Shown here one piece after another: positions 61,348-64,000 of a DNA stretch of 64,000 nt. The position numbers and the translations under genes are program-made. Source of the DNA: Gracilaria domingensis (Eukaryota > Rhodophyta > Florideophyceae > Gracilariales > Gracilariaceae); NCBI GenBank assembly GCA_022539475.1, contig VCMS01000104.1, positions 1 through 64,000 on the forward strand, in the 5' to 3' direction. Positions within the stretch are counted from its first letter, which is position 1, and each line of letters starts with the position of its first letter. A model generated the notes under the pieces. The model saw only the letters and a list, made by a program, of their open reading frames with translations, made no database searches and had not been told where the DNA came from.

Positions 61348-64000
61348 TCAGCGCACAATGCGGCACGAGCGGAAGAACTTAGAAAAATACACGTCCCCAT
61401 TGTCTATATTCTCCACGGCTTGTTCGCAGGTGCCCAGGACAATCTTAGAACCGTCGTCTGTGACCTCGCACACTCCCGTGTCATGCAAAAATGGTCTCTC
61501 ACTGGACTCCATGTCCTCCTCACCATCTATGTCGACACTCGACACCTCATAGCCTTCCTCATCCACGAAGACATTCCAATGTTCCCATTCATTCTTCGGC
61601 GTGACGACACACTCGAAAACATCATCGTTCAACGTCCACTGTCGTACCGCGTCATCGTCGGTTGTCAGCACCCGCGTCCCATCCTTGTTAATCTTCACGC
61701 GCCGCAGTCCACCCTTATGTCCGTGCAGCAGCTGCCCAATGGCTTTACCGCTTTGCGCATCCCAGACACGCACAGTCTGGTCGTCCCAAGAAACTGAAAC
61801 GACTCGCGACCCGGTCTCGTTCACACAAATCCTACGCACAACATCCGTGTGATCTAGGGGTGGCTGTCCAACGCTTTCGCGGCTCTGAGAGTCCCACACA
61901 CGAACCGTACTATCGAGGGAGCCTGACACGATTTGAGTGCCGTCCTCATTCACTGCCACGCACGTAACTTCACGGGTGTGACCTTGGAGGGGCTGCCCGA
62001 CAGGGTTGCCGCTCATAGCGTCCCAAACACGCACAGTCTTGTCCCGCGAGCCTGATACAACGCGAGTGGCGTCCGCGCTCATCGCGACGCACAGCACTGC
62101 ACTGGTGTGACCTTGTAGAAGCTGTGCGGAGACGTGTCCGCTGTGAAAGTGCAACACACAAACCGTATTATCGAGTGAGCCTGACACGATGAAAGTGCCG
62201 TCGTCATTCACTGCCACGCCCGTGACTCCATCAGTGTGGCCTTGGATAGGCCGCCCGACAGGGTTGCTGCTCTCAGCGTCCCAAACACGCACAGTTCCGT
62301 CCCTGGAGCCTGTTACAATACGAGAAGCGTCTGCGCTCACCTCGACGCACCGTACCCCACTGGCGTGACCTTGCAGTGGCTGCCCGACAGTGTTGCCACT
62401 AAGAGTGTCCCACAATTGAATGGATCCGTCATTCATCTCACACGCCAGCACAGCTCCATCCGCACAAAAGCTCACATATCTTAGATGATTTGCGCAATCG
62501 TGTGCAACAACTTGCTCGCCAATTCCGCTGTGCCTGTTCGACACAGAAATGCATCCACCTTCATGTGCCGTTATCACCCTGCATTGATCGGGTAGGAACG
62601 AAGCACACTCGAGTGACATAATTGGCGTAACATGCCCTTTGACCGCTTCGTATTTGTAAACTTTGTTCAATGTGTTAAACCTCCCGCAATGTTTTCTAAA
62701 TCCCCATATGTCTGCCGAAAAGATCCAGATAGAATCGGTTTCTACACGCATGCAAAATGCTCCATCAAATTGAACGTTGATAACTTCTACTGCACCAGTA
62801 CCTGCCTGTTGCAACAAGCCTTCAGACGCTTTCAGCCATGGCTTCGGCGCACACCTTTCCATCCTCTGCACAAAATCCTTCGTCAATTCGTTCTGCGTCG
62901 CATGCCGCAGCAGCCTTCCATGCACTTGAAACCAACCCTCCTCCGTGCGGCGGTTCTTGATTACAAATGACATACTCAGCCCGGCTGCACGGCCGACCAC
63001 TTCCAGATGTTCCTTGTGATGAGAGGGTTGCGAAGAGCTATCACTACATATTGCTATGCCATGATCCAGATCTTGCTGAACAACGAGGCTTCCGCTTTCG
63101 ACTAGTCGTTTCACAATCCAATGCGGTTGCGATAGTAACCACAAGAGCTGATCAGCATACCCTGCGTTTCGAAGTATTCTGCAAACGTTGTTGTGTATGT
63201 ACCCATCATCCTCGGCATCCCACCACGGGTGACTCAAGCCCGAACTAAGAGTACCATGCTTAGTCTCCGGCTTTATGTCTTCTTTTACCTCTTTCTTGGA
63301 TTCTAACTGGGATTTTGGAGTGTGCTCTGCGTGGTCCTCGGTGATTTTAGCGTGTTGCTGTCCAATCCATGAATCATCTCTCTCACTTTCGCTACAGCGC
63401 AAGCGCTTATGAACCTGAGCTTGATGTATCTTTTTGATTCCTGATTCCTGCGTCCTTTTGCGAGCCCCTGACTTGAGCGCTTCATTTTTGGGTTGAGGAG
63501 AACCCTGCAAAATGCTCCTTACTGGTACAAATGCCTTACCTCGCACATCCCTGTGATCCGATGACATATAATTGCGCACAAGGGTTTGAAAGAAAGCTCT
63601 TGTTTCTCTTGCCTCCATGGCTTGGCGAGCAGAGATATCCAGGATCAAGTCGTGCAATTGTACCAATATTGAACCACCGACTCTCCTCATTTGCACAACT
63701 GAAACGTCCGCAAACGATTCCACAATACTTCTGGTTTCTTGTGTCGTACTCAAGTCCCACAGTTTTTGCAGCATCGACAAAGGCACAGGTTGCTGCTTTT
63801 GGAGCACACACAGAGCACGAAACCAGTACCCAAACTTTCCATGCCCATTTCGTCTCTCAAGAACTTCAAGCGACAAACCCACAATCTTTGGTAATGCACC
63901 GTACGCTTCAGCTTTCGCTTTCATCAGGTCTTTCTGTTGCAAACGAAGGTCTTCGTAAAAATCTGACCATGCGTTTTCCCTTGGGCAGCTTGTAAATGAG
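61348..64000 (-). CDS. NB-ARC/WD40 receptor paralogue (5' part outside window)
   Basis: About 884 residues are in frame to the right edge; the N-terminal effector and P-loop must lie beyond it. The first residues in the window (SFTSCPRENAWSDFYEDL) match SYPKENSWSDFHEDL just after the GLPL motif of the 5.4-kb gene. The two then share the FGYWFRALCVLQKQQ helix, VQLHDLILDIS (MHD-like), a KRLRC basic patch, the EDGYIHNNVCRILRNAGY module and GWFQVHGRLLRHA. About eight WD40 blades follow, e.g. SGSRDKTVRVWDAMSGNPVG, and the C terminus is the same FRSCRIVR. Unlike its relative, this copy is uninterrupted throughout the visible part, so it is probably functional. It is expected to be a nucleotide-switched cytosolic sensor with the propeller as ligand-recognition surface; the ligand is unknown. 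Confidence 0.9.
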   Translation of the reverse strand, partial: SFTSCPRENAWSDFYEDLRLQQKDLMKAKAEAYGALPKIVGLSLEVLERRNGHGKFGYWFRALCVLQKQQPVPLSMLQKLWDLSTTQETRSIVESFADVSVVQMRRVGGSILVQLHDLILDISARQAMEARETRAFFQTLVRNYMSSDHRDVRGKAFVPVRSILQGSPQPKNEALKSGARKRTQESGIKKIHQAQVHKRLRCSESERDDSWIGQQHAKITEDHAEHTPKSQLESKKEVKEDIKPETKHGTLSSGLSHPWWDAEDDGYIHNNVCRILRNAGYADQLLWLLSQPHWIVKRLVESGSLVVQQDLDHGIAICSDSSSQPSHHKEHLEVVGRAAGLSMSFVIKNRRTEEGWFQVHGRLLRHATQNELTKDFVQRMERCAPKPWLKASEGLLQQAGTGAVEVINVQFDGAFCMRVETDSIWIFSADIWGFRKHCGRFNTLNKVYKYEAVKGHVTPIMSLECASFLPDQCRVITAHEGGCISVSNRHSGIGEQVVAHDCANHLRYVSFCADGAVLACEMNDGSIQLWDTLSGNTVGQPLQGHASGVRCVEVSADASRIVTGSRDGTVRVWDAESSNPVGRPIQGHTDGVTGVAVNDDGTFIVSGSLDNTVCVLHFHSGHVSAQLLQGHTSAVLCVAMSADATRVVSGSRDKTVRVWDAMSGNPVGQPLQGHTREVTCVAVNEDGTQIVSGSLDSTVRVWDSQSRESVGQPPLDHTDVVRRICVNETGSRVVSVSWDDQTVRVWDAQSGKAIGQLLHGHKGGLRRVKINKDGTRVLTTDDDAVRQWTLNDDVFECVVTPKNEWEHWNVFVDEEGYEVSSVDIDGEEDMESSERPFLHDTGVCEVTDDGSKIVLGTCEQAVENIDNGDVYFSKFFRSCRIVR

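Noticed and set aside
1-64000. CRISPR arrays, bacterial operons, rRNA or tRNA genes, LTR elements.
   Set aside because: No regularly spaced repeats, no recognisable rRNA or tRNA sequence and no long terminal repeats or integrase/protease domains were seen on either strand.

Overview
This is eukaryotic nuclear DNA. Most genes are single uninterrupted reading frames. Three have short GT-AG introns (59-114 bp by my reading) and one has a single 63-bp intron. Long stretches without recognisable genes hold a non-LTR retrotransposon (LINE) and its fragments. Typical eukaryotic housekeeping genes are present: PWP2 of the small-subunit processome, FEN1, a Ulp1/SENP SUMO protease and a PHD-finger protein. 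They sit beside a possibly plastid-targeted aromatic amino acid permease, TIR/NB-ARC/WD40 receptors and a two-domain glycosyltransferase. The intron poverty, a permease of bacterial type with a basic N-terminal extension, and GC-rich 5' ends next to AT-richer spacers make a red alga (florideophyte, Chondrus-like) my best guess. That is inference; no organellar or rRNA marker is present.

Layout. 1-2.9 kb: the end of an alpha/beta hydrolase and a membrane-anchored, probably inactive aspartyl protease. 2.9-5.4 kb: spacer with LINE debris and a palindrome. 5.4-9.5 kb (minus): TIR + NB-ARC + WD40 receptor whose reading frame breaks twice, once inside the Walker A motif. 10.7-22.5 kb: inositol-monophosphatase family enzyme, acidic membrane protein, SUMO protease, PWP2 and FEN1. 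22.7-24.4 kb: three-exon STEAP-like metalloreductase. 24.4-29.9 kb: spacer with a 5'-truncated LINE flanked by a 14-bp target-site duplication, and a BTB/BACK protein. 30.0-31.8 kb (minus): four-exon protein with the layout of an ionotropic glutamate receptor. 31.8-37.9 kb: mostly spacer, with a 53-bp perfect palindrome, an old LINE remnant and a small two-pass membrane protein.

37.9-40.2 kb: Golgi-type protein fusing two glycosyltransferase domains. 41.3-45.1 kb: very GC-rich; a C2H2 zinc-finger gene (minus), low-complexity frames and a three-exon aromatic amino acid permease. 45.9-46.8 kb (minus): two-exon ADP-ribose/CDP-alcohol diphosphatase-like phosphoesterase. 49.0-52.9 kb: PHD-finger protein. 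55.8 kb: small coiled-coil protein. 56.6-60.7 kb (minus): nearly complete LINE bounded by a 12-bp target-site duplication. 61.3-64.0 kb (minus, runs off the edge): a second NB-ARC/WD40-type receptor, paralogous to the one at 5.4 kb.

The window is a mosaic of conserved housekeeping genes and a fast-changing sensing/surface set (two STAND receptors, a glutamate-receptor-like protein, a degenerate protease, a STEAP protein). The most notable items are the glutamate-receptor-like gene, the TIR/NB-ARC/WD40 pair, the probable pseudoprotease, the fused glycosyltransferase, and a series of perfect palindromes with a single unpaired central base.
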